This document shows, in pieces, positions 43,861 through 52,043 of a stretch of 64,000 nucleotides of DNA. Numbering within the stretch: the first letter of the stretch is position 1; each line of letters starts with the position of its first letter. The notes under the pieces were generated by a model that was not told the origin of the DNA, did no database searches, and worked only from the letters and a program-made list of their open reading frames with translations. The stretch is from contig NZ_PVZC01000001.1 of assembly GCF_003002095.1 (NCBI RefSeq), positions 1,302,001 to 1,366,000 of the forward strand, read 5' to 3'. The stretch comes from Allonocardiopsis opalescens. GTDB taxonomy: Bacteria > Actinomycetota > Actinomycetes > Streptosporangiales > Streptosporangiaceae. A program made the translations under genes and the position numbers.

Positions 43861-45243
43861 TCACGCACCTGGGCCGCCGTCTCCCCGGGGCGGGCGATGG
43901 GACGGGGGGCGGCGCAGCGGGTTGGACACGTCGGGCGGGGCCGGTTCCGGGACGGGCGGACGGCCGGGGTCGCGGACGGGGGTGAAGGCGACCGGGAGCG
44001 CCTCCAGGCCGGGGGTGGCCAGGCTGAGGCGGTGGCGCAGCCGGTCGGCGGGAAGGGTGGGGTGCAGGTCGGGCAGGGCCTGGAGGAGTGCGGTGAGGGC
44101 GTGGGTGGCGATGGTGGCCGCCAGGTGGTGGGCGGGGCAGCGGTGCGCTCCGGCGCCGAAGGCCAGGTGCGCCCGCTGGCCTGCGCGGACGCCGTCGCCG
44201 GTGAGTCCGGGGTCGGTGTGGGCGGCGGCGATGCCCACCAGGACGTGGTCGCCGGCGCGGACCAGGGCGCGGCCCATTCGGGTGGTGCGGGTGGCGTAGC
44301 GGTCGGCCACCGCCAGCGGCGGATGCCGCCACAGGGCGGCTTCGACCGCGTCGGCCGGGCGCACACCGCCGCCGGCCATCGCCGCGCGCAGTACCGGGTC
44401 GTAGACGAGGGCCGCCACCGTGTGGGTGACGAGGTCGCCCAGCAGCGGAGCGTGCGCGGCCAGCATCGCCACCTGGTCGCGCACCTCCGTCTCCCGCAGC
44501 GCCGGATCCTCCAGGAGGCGGCCGAGCACACCCCCCGACGGCTCCGCCGTCGCGGGGGCGGCCGGAGCGGGAGCCGCGGCGGGTACCGCCCGCCGCCGCC
44601 GGGGTGTGTCCTTCGGGGCGGCCGCGGCGTCACCGTTCAGGCGGCGCTGAGCGGTGACGGCCTCGGCGAAGGCCAGCACGGGATCGGGCGCGCCGGGAGC
44701 GGGCCGGGCTTCGGTGAGCCGGTGCAGGGCGTCGGCCTCGGCCGGGGCGAGGCCGAGGATGCGGGCGGTGAGGTGGTGGGCCAGCGGCCGGGCGAACTGG
44801 CCGGCGATCTCGGCCTGGCCGGTGGGGGCGAAGCGACTGATGAGCCCCTCGGCGATGAGCCGGGTGGCCTCCCCGAGCCGGGCGGGTCTCAGCGGCTCCA
44901 GCGCGTCGGCGAGCCCGCCCCGCAGCCGCTGGTGCTCGGTCCCGTCGGTGCCGGCCGCCTGTCTCAGCCGATCGCCGTCCGCCGCACCGCCACCGGCACC
45001 GGAGGGACGTCTCCGGCGCGGATCGGAGGAGAAGCGGTCGGCATCGCGCAGCACGTCCAGCACCGCGTGGTAGTCCAGCACCAGCCACGCCCCCACCCCG
45101 CGCGCCACCTGCACCGGGGCGATCGGACCGAACTCCGCCCGCAGCTGCGCGACCAGGGCGTCCATACCGCCCGCGACGGCCAGCGGCGCGCCGTAAACCG
45201 GCACCGCCCGCGCCAGGGTCACCACCTCGTCCGAACGCGCCAT
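43861..45243 (-). CDS. Cytochrome P450, CYP157-like, lacking the ExxR arginine
   Basis: A 460-residue haem protein. The haem-binding loop FGAGAHRCPAHHLA with the proximal Cys is intact. The K-helix reads EAALWRHPP, so the normally invariant Arg of ExxR is Trp; the family CYP157 is known for the equivalent EQSLW. The I-helix AAHAPLLGDLV lacks the usual AGxET oxygen-activation motif. Residues about 205-245 are a Pro/Ala/Arg-rich low-complexity insert, and a Pro-rich tail follows the last conserved helix. No ferredoxin gene is adjacent. Catalytic competence is uncertain. Confidence 0.87.
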   Translation of the reverse strand: MARSDEVVTLARAVPVYGAPLAVAGGMDALVAQLRAEFGPIAPVQVARGVGAWLVLDYHAVLDVLRDADRFSSDPRRRRPSGAGGGAADGDRLRQAAGTDGTEHQRLRGGLADALEPLRPARLGEATRLIAEGLISRFAPTGQAEIAGQFARPLAHHLTARILGLAPAEADALHRLTEARPAPGAPDPVLAFAEAVTAQRRLNGDAAAAPKDTPRRRRAVPAAAPAPAAPATAEPSGGVLGRLLEDPALRETEVRDQVAMLAAHAPLLGDLVTHTVAALVYDPVLRAAMAGGGVRPADAVEAALWRHPPLAVADRYATRTTRMGRALVRAGDHVLVGIAAAHTDPGLTGDGVRAGQRAHLAFGAGAHRCPAHHLAATIATHALTALLQALPDLHPTLPADRLRHRLSLATPGLEALPVAFTPVRDPGRPPVPEPAPPDVSNPLRRPPSHRPPRGDGGPGA

Positions 45244-45702
45244 GGGACACCGCCAATCACCCGACAGGGACAGACCGGAAGAGACAGGAAGAGGTGAGGG
45301 GCGGGCAGCCTACCGGTCGCGCGGACGGAGGCGCGCCGGCGGCACCGCCCGGCCCTCACCGGAAGATGACCTTCCCTGGTTCTCTAGAGTCTCCTGCTTC
45401 GGGTGGATTTGCAGCCGACTCCCACCGATCCGCCTCCTCATCCGGTGACGGCGGCGGTGTCGGCCCCTGGGCGGCACGTGCAGCCTGGCTGCGCCATTGA
45501 GCACCCCGACCGGGGCGAGAGACTGGTGTCCTGGAAGGCGCCGGATCCAGCGCCGTCATGAGCAATAAAACCGTTCATCTAATCTGTTTTTATAGTTTAA
45601 TGACTGTGTCGGCCGCAGAAGCGGCCGATGGGACTGGCCCGGGACCGCCCGCGACTCCCGGTGACCGAGTGGCGCATCCGTTCGAACGTTCGAGGAGGGC
45701 CG
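45244..45702. other. Intergenic region with an AT-rich patch before the TetR gene
   Basis: About 460 bp. It holds the P450 promoter on one side and that of the TetR operon on the other. The block 45564-45603 is unusually AT-rich and contains TATAGT (45591-45596), a plausible plus-strand -10 box with no good -35. The palindrome TCGAACGTTCGA lies at its right end. No gene is supported. Confidence 0.4.
45682..45693. promoter_or_regulatory. Palindrome overlapping the TetR ribosome site
   Basis: TCGAACGTTCGA is a perfect 12-bp palindrome that ends in the first bases of the ribosome site GAGGAGGG (45692-45699). It is likely an autoregulatory TetR operator. Confidence 0.5.
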
Positions 45703-46317
45703 ATGCCGGCCGCGTTCTCCGCAGAGGAGAAGACCCGCATCACCGAACTGCTGCTGGAATCGGGCCGACGCCTGTTCACCACGCGCGGCCTGCGCAAGAC
45801 CTCGCTGGACGAGCTCGTCGCCCCGGCGGGAATCGCCAAGAGCAGCTTCTACCAGTTCTTCGACTCCAAGGAGGCGCTGTACCTGGAGCTGATGATGCGG
45901 CAGACGGCCCAGGTCAAGCGGCACGTCATCGACGAGGGCCTGCTCGCGGGCGGCGATGTCCGCGACGGTCTGCGCCGCTTCCTGCGCGCCACCGTCACCC
46001 AGCTCACCACCGATCCGCTCTACGGGCGGCTGATGACCCACCCCGAGGAGATGGCGGCCGTCACCCGCCGGCTCGACCCCTCGCGGGTCGCCGACGATCC
46101 CGACAACCCGCTTCGGGCGCTCACCGAGTTCATCGTCCGCGGGCAGGAACGCGGCGAACTGGTCGCGACGGACCCCGCCGTCATCATCGGCGTGATCCAG
46201 GCCGTCGTGCTGACCCCGGTGCACGCCGACCGGCTCAGCGACCCTGAGCGCTTCCCCGCCGTCCTCGACCTGCTGATCGACGTCGTCACAGCGGGTCTCG
46301 CACCCCGAAAGGAATGA
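45703..46317 (+). CDS. TetR/AcrR-family regulator
   Basis: A 204-residue repressor. The N-terminal helix-turn-helix reads LFTTRGLRKTSLDELVAPAGIAKSSFYQFFDSKEALYLEL. The C-terminal domain is unassigned. ATG 45703 is chosen because of GAGGAGGG upstream; the frame runs back to 45628. It is followed at 7 bp by the FAD monooxygenase gene and then the epimerase gene, so it is the first gene of an operon it probably represses. Confidence 0.92.
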   Translation: MPAAFSAEEKTRITELLLESGRRLFTTRGLRKTSLDELVAPAGIAKSSFYQFFDSKEALYLELMMRQTAQVKRHVIDEGLLAGGDVRDGLRRFLRATVTQLTTDPLYGRLMTHPEEMAAVTRRLDPSRVADDPDNPLRALTEFIVRGQERGELVATDPAVIIGVIQAVVLTPVHADRLSDPERFPAVLDLLIDVVTAGLAPRKE

Positions 46318-46324
46318 CCGTCCC

Positions 46325-47497
46325 ATGACCGCATCCGACCCGAACAGGGTCCTGATCGTCGGAGCCGGCATCGCCGGTCTGGCCGCCGCCCTGCGCCTGC
46401 ACCGAGCGGGCCGGCGGCCGGTGGTCGTCGAACGCTCCCCGGCCCGGCGCGGCGGCGGCTACGCCGTCGCGTTCGCCGGCGTCGGCTACGACGCGGCCGA
46501 GCGGATGGGCGTGCTGCCGGCCCTGGCCGAACGGCACATCACCCCGGACGAGATGGTCTACCTGAAGCCCAGCGGAGCGGTCTCGTTCACCGTGCCGGGC
46601 GAGACGGTGCGGTCCATGGTCGGCGAGCGGTCGCTGAGCCTGCTGCGCGGCGACATCGAGGACGTCCTGTACCAGGCGGTGCGCGACCACGCGGAGTTCC
46701 GCTTCGGAACGGTCGTGGAGGAGATCGCCCAGGACGAGCGCGAGGTCCGGGCCCGCCTGAGCGACGGCACGACCGTGACCGCCGAGCTGCTCGTGGGCGC
46801 CGACGGACTGCACTCCGCCACCCGGACCCAGGTGTTCGGGCCTGAGGCCGACTTCCGGCGGGACCTGGACCACATGGCCGGTGTGTTCATGCTCGACCGG
46901 CTGCCCGAAGGCGTACCGGCGGGCGCGACGGTCTCGCTCACCGACGCCGGCCGCACCCTGGCCATCATCGACCTGGGCCAGGGCCGCGCGGCGGCCTTCT
47001 TCGGCTACCGCACCACCGACCCGCAGGGCGAGCTGGCGGCCGGGGCCGCCGCCGCCCTCCCTCGTGCGTTCGCCGACGTCGGGTGGGTCGCGCCCGAGGT
47101 GCTGGCCCGGCTCGCGGCGGCCGACTCGGTCTACTTCGACACCATCAGCCAGATGGTCGTGCCGCGCTGGAGCCGCGGCCGGGTCGTGCTGCTCGGCGAC
47201 GCCGCCTGGTGCGTCACCCTGTTCGCCGGCTACGGCTCCTCCCTCGCCGTGGGCGGCGCCGACCTGCTCGGCACCGCGCTGGAGGAGCACCCCGGCGACA
47301 TCCCGGCCGCCCTGGCGGCCTGGGAGGAGCGGCTGCGCCCCGAGACGGAGCGCAAGCAGCGGCTCGGCCGCCGGGTCAAGGGACTCTACGCCCCGGTCTC
47401 ACCCGTCGCCCGCTGGGTGCGCGACCTGCCGCTGCGGATGGCCTCCTATCCCTGGGCCGGCCGTCTGCTCCAGCGGCGCCTCCAGCTCAAGGGCTGA
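46325..47497 (+). CDS. FAD-dependent aromatic-type monooxygenase (TetX/PHBH-like)
   Basis: Group A flavin monooxygenase of 390 residues. FAD motifs are VLIVGAGIAGLAAALRLHRAG, the GADGLHSATR (DG) motif and RVVLLGDAAWC (GD motif). Such enzymes hydroxylate aromatic or polyketide substrates, or inactivate antibiotics. In an operon with its own TetR regulator, an inducible detoxification role is plausible. SVARW-like C-terminal membrane-contact helices are present as in relatives. Confidence 0.9.
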   Translation: MTASDPNRVLIVGAGIAGLAAALRLHRAGRRPVVVERSPARRGGGYAVAFAGVGYDAAERMGVLPALAERHITPDEMVYLKPSGAVSFTVPGETVRSMVGERSLSLLRGDIEDVLYQAVRDHAEFRFGTVVEEIAQDEREVRARLSDGTTVTAELLVGADGLHSATRTQVFGPEADFRRDLDHMAGVFMLDRLPEGVPAGATVSLTDAGRTLAIIDLGQGRAAAFFGYRTTDPQGELAAGAAAALPRAFADVGWVAPEVLARLAAADSVYFDTISQMVVPRWSRGRVVLLGDAAWCVTLFAGYGSSLAVGGADLLGTALEEHPGDIPAALAAWEERLRPETERKQRLGRRVKGLYAPVSPVARWVRDLPLRMASYPWAGRLLQRRLQLKG

Positions 47498-47555
47498 CCC
47501 GTCGCAGCCGCGGCGCGGACGCTCCGCGACAACGGATCCAAGGGAAGGAGACACC

Positions 47556-48581
47556 GTGAGACTGCTGGTCCTGGGTGGGACCCACCATGTGGGGCGCGCC
47601 GTCGTCGAGACCGCCCTGGAGCGCGGCGACCACGTGACCACCCTCAATCGGGGCCGAAGCCGGCGCCCGGACCCCGGCGTCGAGCCCCTGACCGCCGACA
47701 GAGCCGATCCGGCGGCGGTCGAAGCGGCGCTCGGCACCCGCGAATGGGACGCCGCCATCGACACCTGGGCGTGGGCGCCCAGCGCCGTCGCCCACGCCGC
47801 GGACCTGCTCGCCGACCGCGTCGGCCACTACGGCTACGTCTCCAGCCGGGGCGTGTACCGCTGGCCCTGGCCGCCCGGCGCCGACGAGCGGGCGCCCCTG
47901 GTCGACGGCGACCCCGACAGCGCGGACGGCGCCGACTACGCCGCCGCCAAGCGGGGCGGCGAACTCGCCGCCCTGCGCGCCTTCGGCGACCGCGCGCTGC
48001 TGGCGCGGGCCGGGATGATCCTCGGCCCCTACGAGGATGTCGGCCGCATCCCGTGGTGGCTGCGCCGCGTCGAGCGCGGCGGCCGCGTCCTGGCCCCTGG
48101 ACCGGCCGACGCCCCGCTGCAGTACGTGGACGCCCGCGACCTGGCGGCCTGGATGCTCACCGCGGCCGACCGCGGTCTCGGCGGCGCGTTCAACGCGGCC
48201 GGCCCGTCGGGGGCCACGACGGTCGGCGGGCTGCTGGGCACCATGGTCGAGGTCACCGGCGCGGACACCGAACTGCTCTGGGCCGCGCCCGACGCCCTGG
48301 AGGAGGCCGGGCTGTCGCTGGGGACCGAACTGGGCCTGCGCTTCCCCGGAGTCCCGGACCCCACCGGCCTGCACGACGCCGACGTGTCGGCGGCCGCCGC
48401 CCAGGGCCTGCACTGCCGCCCGGTGGGCGACACCGTCGCCGACACCTGGGCCTGGCTGCGCGCCGAAGGCGACCCCGAGCCCCGACCCGACGCCCCGGAC
48501 CCGGCCACCTGGAGCGATCCGGCGAAGGAACGAGAGCTGCTGGACCGGCTCACCGGCCGGACACCGGCGGACCGGAGCTGA
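47556..48581 (+). CDS. NAD-dependent epimerase/dehydratase family protein
   Basis: Extended short-chain dehydrogenase of 341 residues. It begins LLVLGGTHHVGRAVVETALERGD, a GxxGxxG variant cofactor loop, followed by TLNRGRSR. The active-site Tyr-x-x-x-Lys appears as YAAAKRGGE. It resembles actinobacterial isoflavone-reductase/mRNA-binding-like SDRs. GTG 47556 follows AAGGGAAGGAG. It is the third gene of the TetR operon. Its last 32 bp overlap the convergent flavoprotein gene. Confidence 0.88.
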   Translation: MRLLVLGGTHHVGRAVVETALERGDHVTTLNRGRSRRPDPGVEPLTADRADPAAVEAALGTREWDAAIDTWAWAPSAVAHAADLLADRVGHYGYVSSRGVYRWPWPPGADERAPLVDGDPDSADGADYAAAKRGGELAALRAFGDRALLARAGMILGPYEDVGRIPWWLRRVERGGRVLAPGPADAPLQYVDARDLAAWMLTAADRGLGGAFNAAGPSGATTVGGLLGTMVEVTGADTELLWAAPDALEEAGLSLGTELGLRFPGVPDPTGLHDADVSAAAAQGLHCRPVGDTVADTWAWLRAEGDPEPRPDAPDPATWSDPAKERELLDRLTGRTPADRS

Positions 48582-49806
48582 TCGGTTGCACTCGCGGGTG
48601 CGTTCCCTGGTCCGCGGCCGCCGCAAGGTCCTCGCTCGGCCTCGCGCAAGCCAGGCGGTGTCTGCGCTTGGGCAGGCCGAAGGTCGGGTGCGCGGCGGCC
48701 CACAGCGCCATCCTGAGGATGCCCGACTTGATCCGCGCGGCCTTCCGGCCGCCCGCGTGGTTCGGCTTCGCCCGCCCTTCGTCGTCGACCGGCTGCAGGA
48801 TCCCGTCCCGCCGCCCGAGGCTGATGTGGTTGTACGTGTAGACCAGCTTGGTGAGCGGGACCTCGCGGCCGGTCAGGCGGCCCACGATCGCCTCGATCGC
48901 CTGCCTGCCGGTGCAGCCGGCCGAGGCGCACGACATCGGCAGCGGCCGGCCGTTGTCGCCGATGGCGTGGACGCCGTCGCCGATGGCGTAGACGTTCGGG
49001 TGCGAGAGCGACCGCATGGTGCGATCGACCACGATCCGGCCGGTCGCGGTGACCTCCAGCCCGCCGGCGGCGGCGATGGGGGCGACCGCGAACCCGGCCG
49101 TCCACACGGTCGCGTCGGACGCCAGGGCGGTGCCGTCGGCGCACAGCACCCGCGTCGCTTCGACGGCTTCGACGCTGGTGTGCTCCAGGACGGTGATGCC
49201 CAGCCGGTCACAGGCCCGGCGCAGGTGGCCGCGGGCCCCGGCGGAGAGCCGGGCGGCGAGTTCTCCGCGGGCGACCAGCGCCACCGACAGGCCGGGCCGG
49301 GATTCGGCGATCTCGGTGGCGGTCTCGATGCCGGTCAACCCGTCACCGACGACCAGTACGCTCCCGCCTTCGCCACGCCCTTCCAGGCTGTCCAGGCGTT
49401 CGCGCAGGCGCAGCGCCGAGGGCCGGGCGGCGACGTCGAAGGCGTGCTCGGCCACGCCGGGGACGCCGTGGTCGGCGACGCGGCTGCCGAGAGCGTAGAC
49501 AAGCGTGTCGTAGCCGAGTTCGCCGCCGTCGGCGCCGGCCAGGGTGGCGGTCCGGCGTTCGGGGTCGATGGCGGTGACGCGGGCCAGACGCAGCCGTATC
49601 CCCGTGCCCGCGAAGACGTCGGCGAGCTTCGGAGCCTCGATCTCCCGGCCGGCCGCCAGCTGGGCCAGCCGCATGCGCTGGACGAAGTGCGGTGCGGCGT
49701 TGACCACCGAGATCTCGGTGTCCCGCGGGGAAAGGCGGCGGGCCAGGCTGCCGGCCGCGTAGGCCCCGGCATAGCCGGCGCCGAGGACGACGATGCGGTG
49801 CTTCAT
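48550..49806 (-). CDS. NAD(P)/FAD-dependent oxidoreductase, NDH-2-like
   Basis: Pyridine nucleotide-disulfide family flavoprotein of 418 residues. The FAD site is RIVVLGAGYAGAYAA, the NAD(P) site VLVVGDGLTGIETATEI, and the second FAD contact NVYAIGDGVHAIGDNGRPLPMSCASAGCTGRQ. There are no redox-active paired cysteines of the CxxxxC type, consistent with type II NADH dehydrogenase relatives. It is 34 bp downstream of an SDR gene and near an ECF41 sigma factor; oxidoreductases of this kind are common neighbours of that sigma class. Confidence 0.9.
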   Translation of the reverse strand: MKHRIVVLGAGYAGAYAAGSLARRLSPRDTEISVVNAAPHFVQRMRLAQLAAGREIEAPKLADVFAGTGIRLRLARVTAIDPERRTATLAGADGGELGYDTLVYALGSRVADHGVPGVAEHAFDVAARPSALRLRERLDSLEGRGEGGSVLVVGDGLTGIETATEIAESRPGLSVALVARGELAARLSAGARGHLRRACDRLGITVLEHTSVEAVEATRVLCADGTALASDATVWTAGFAVAPIAAAGGLEVTATGRIVVDRTMRSLSHPNVYAIGDGVHAIGDNGRPLPMSCASAGCTGRQAIEAIVGRLTGREVPLTKLVYTYNHISLGRRDGILQPVDDEGRAKPNHAGGRKAARIKSGILRMALWAAAHPTFGLPKRRHRLACARPSEDLAAAADQGTHPRVQPISSGPPVSGR

Positions 49807-49840
49807 GTGCTGCTCCTGTCGGTTCGCCTGCTCGCCCGCG

Positions 49841-50692
49841 TCACCGATCCTGCTGATCGAGCGCGCCGTGCGCCTCCGCCGAAAGGTCCTGCCAGTCGGC
49901 CCAGCTCTTGAGCCGGTCGGCGTAGACCTGCTGGAGCATGGGGTAGAAGCCCTGGCCGAACAGCACCCGCAGGGGCGGCTTGTCGGAGTCGACGATCTTG
50001 AGGAGTGCCCGGGCCGCGGCGGCCGGGTCGCCGGCGGGCTGCTTGCCCGCGAACGCGGCGATGCGCTGCCGAAGGCCGTCGTAGATGGGGTCGGGCTCGG
50101 CCAGGTGGCCGTTGTCGAGGGGATCGGGGTTCCTGCCGGCCCGGGTGGCGAAGCCGCCGGGCTCGATGACGGTCACCTTGATGCCGAAGTCGGCGACCTC
50201 GTGGGCGAGGGATTCGTTGAGGGCCTCCAGGGCCCATTTGGAGGCGCTGTAGGCGCCGCTGAGCGGCATCGCCATGAGCCCGGCCGCCGAGGACAGCTGG
50301 ACGATGTGTCCCGCGCGCTGCTCGCGCAGGTAGGGCAGCGCGGCCTGGATCACCCACACCGCGCCGAACAGGTTGGTCTCCAGCTGGTCGCGCACGTCCT
50401 GTTCGGCCAGTTCCTCGACCGCGCCGACCTGGGCGTAGCCGGCATTGTTCACGATGACGTCCAGCCGGCCGAAGTGCTCCCTGGCGCGCTTCACGCGCTC
50501 GAAGACGGCGGCCTTGTCGGTCACGTCCAGCTGCAGCGGAAGCACCGCCCCGCCATAGGCCGCGACCAGCCCGTCGAGGCGTGCGGTGGTCCGGGCGGTG
50601 GCGGCCACCTTGTCGCCGCGCGAAAGGGCGGCCTCGACGAAATTGCGGCCCAGGCCGCGGGACGAACCGGTGACGAACCAGACCTTGCTCAT
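49841..50692 (-). CDS. SDR-family oxidoreductase
   Basis: Classical short-chain dehydrogenase of 283 residues. Cofactor loop TGSSRGLGRNFVEAALSRGD, Asp in QLDVTD, NNAGYAQ, catalytic Ser in QLSSAAG and YSASK are all present. It is divergent from the sigma factor gene and shares the 49-bp module at 50817-50865. It is likely co-transcribed with the downstream NDH-2-like gene. Confidence 0.93.
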   Translation of the reverse strand: MSKVWFVTGSSRGLGRNFVEAALSRGDKVAATARTTARLDGLVAAYGGAVLPLQLDVTDKAAVFERVKRAREHFGRLDVIVNNAGYAQVGAVEELAEQDVRDQLETNLFGAVWVIQAALPYLREQRAGHIVQLSSAAGLMAMPLSGAYSASKWALEALNESLAHEVADFGIKVTVIEPGGFATRAGRNPDPLDNGHLAEPDPIYDGLRQRIAAFAGKQPAGDPAAAARALLKIVDSDKPPLRVLFGQGFYPMLQQVYADRLKSWADWQDLSAEAHGALDQQDR

Positions 50693-50816
50693 GATGTCCT
50701 TCCTGCCGCCGCGGCGGTCCGCACGCGACGGCCGAGGCGTTCGATCGTGGAGACGTGTGCCGCGCGGATCGTTCGCGCGGCCTCCTGGCGAACACCAGGC
50801 GCCATCGGTCCGAGCG

Positions 50817-50865
50817 CTGTGACGGCACGGCCATGTGACCTAGGCCACCGCACGCGGGTGTCACA
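50817..50865. promoter_or_regulatory. 49-bp regulatory module, copy A
   Basis: The module holds three related elements: CTGTGAC (50817-50823), CATGTGAC (50832-50839) and CGGGTGTCACA (50855-50865). TGTCACA is the -35 type element reported for ECF41 promoters. It aligns without gaps to 54186-54234 at 37 of 49 positions. It lies between the minus-strand SDR and the plus-strand sigma factor. Confidence 0.65.
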
Positions 50866-50930
50866 CCGCGTTGAGGAGCGGCGCCTTGTACGTGAAGCGC
50901 GGTTGAGGAGCCAACAGGCGGGAGCCGGCC

Positions 50931-51872
50931 ATGAAAGAGCGCAGCGAGCCGCCGGCGGCCGCAGCCGAGCCGATGGTCGGTGGCGGCCGGACGGACCCGG
51001 CGACCGGGGCGTTCGTCGCCCACCGCAAGCTGCTGTTCACCGTCGCCTACGAAATGCTCGGCTCGGCGGCCGACGCCGAGGACGTCCTGCAGGAGACCTG
51101 GCTGCGGTGGGTCAAGGTCGACCTGGAGCAGGTCCGGGACCAGCGCGCCTACCTGGTGCGGATCGCCACCCGGCGCTCGCTGGACCGGCTGCGCACCATG
51201 AAGCGCCGCAAGGAGGTGTACGTCGGTCCCTGGCTGCCCGAGCCCCTGCTCACCGCGCCGGATGTGGCCGAGGACGTCGAACTCGCCGAGAGTGTGTCGA
51301 TGGCGCTCATGCTCGTCCTGGAGACGCTCTCACCGACCGAGCGCGCCGTCTTCGTGCTGCGTGAGGTCTTCGACCTCGGTTACGAGGAGATCGCGGCCGC
51401 CGTCGGCAAGACCCCGGCAGCCGTACGCCAGATCGCCCATCGGGCCCGCCGGCACGTCGATGCGCGGCGGCCTCGCGAGGCGGTTCCCCAAAGCCAGGTC
51501 CGGCTGGCTCTGGAGTCGTTCCAGCGCGCATTGGAAACCAGGGACCTGCAGGGCCTGCTCGACGTGCTCGCCCCTGAGGTCGTTCTGATGAGCGACGGCG
51601 GCGGCGTCAAACAGGCCGCACCGCAGCCGATCACCGGCGCCGGGAAGGTGGCCCGCATGATCGTCAGCGGACTCGGCAAGGCCAGGATCGCCCTCACCAG
51701 CGAGCTCACCGTGGTCAACGGCAACCCGGCACTCCTCCTGCGCGTGGACGAGGAGATCGACGGCGTCATAGCGGTCCAGGTCGAGGACGCCCGCATCTGC
51801 GGCCTCTACTACGTCCGCAACCCGCAGAAGCTGACCCGCATCGCATCCGAGACCGCGCTCACCCTGCGATGA
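50931..51872 (+). CDS. sigJ: ECF41-family RNA polymerase sigma factor (SigJ-like)
   Basis: A 313-residue extracytoplasmic-function sigma factor. Region 2 (FVAHRKLLFTVAYEMLGSAADAEDVLQETWLRW) and region 4 (LSPTERAVFVLREVFDLGYEEIAAAVGKTPAAVRQIAHRARRHV) are complete. A fused C-terminal SnoaL-like domain of about 120 residues (LLDVLAPEVVLMSDGGG, then VRNPQKLTRI) is the ECF41 hallmark and acts as built-in regulator instead of an anti-sigma factor. There is no anti-sigma gene nearby. GGGAGCC lies before the ATG. Confidence 0.93.
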   Translation: MKERSEPPAAAAEPMVGGGRTDPATGAFVAHRKLLFTVAYEMLGSAADAEDVLQETWLRWVKVDLEQVRDQRAYLVRIATRRSLDRLRTMKRRKEVYVGPWLPEPLLTAPDVAEDVELAESVSMALMLVLETLSPTERAVFVLREVFDLGYEEIAAAVGKTPAAVRQIAHRARRHVDARRPREAVPQSQVRLALESFQRALETRDLQGLLDVLAPEVVLMSDGGGVKQAAPQPITGAGKVARMIVSGLGKARIALTSELTVVNGNPALLLRVDEEIDGVIAVQVEDARICGLYYVRNPQKLTRIASETALTLR

Positions 51873-52043
51873 CCACCGATGACGAGCCGTGCCCGCGAGC
51901 TCCGAGCGGCCTGGACCGGACCGGCCGAGTCGGCGCGGGACGGCTCGCCGACTCCCAAGCCCGTGCCGACGATGCCGGTCACGCCACCTGAGCCCGCCAC
52001 AAGCACGGCGAACTCCGCACGATTCCTTACCTGGAGGTCCTTC

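Noticed and set aside
43861..46317. A conservon around the CYP157-like P450
   Set aside because: No sensor kinase, roadblock, DUF742 or GTPase gene flanks it; the neighbours are an AraC and a TetR regulator.
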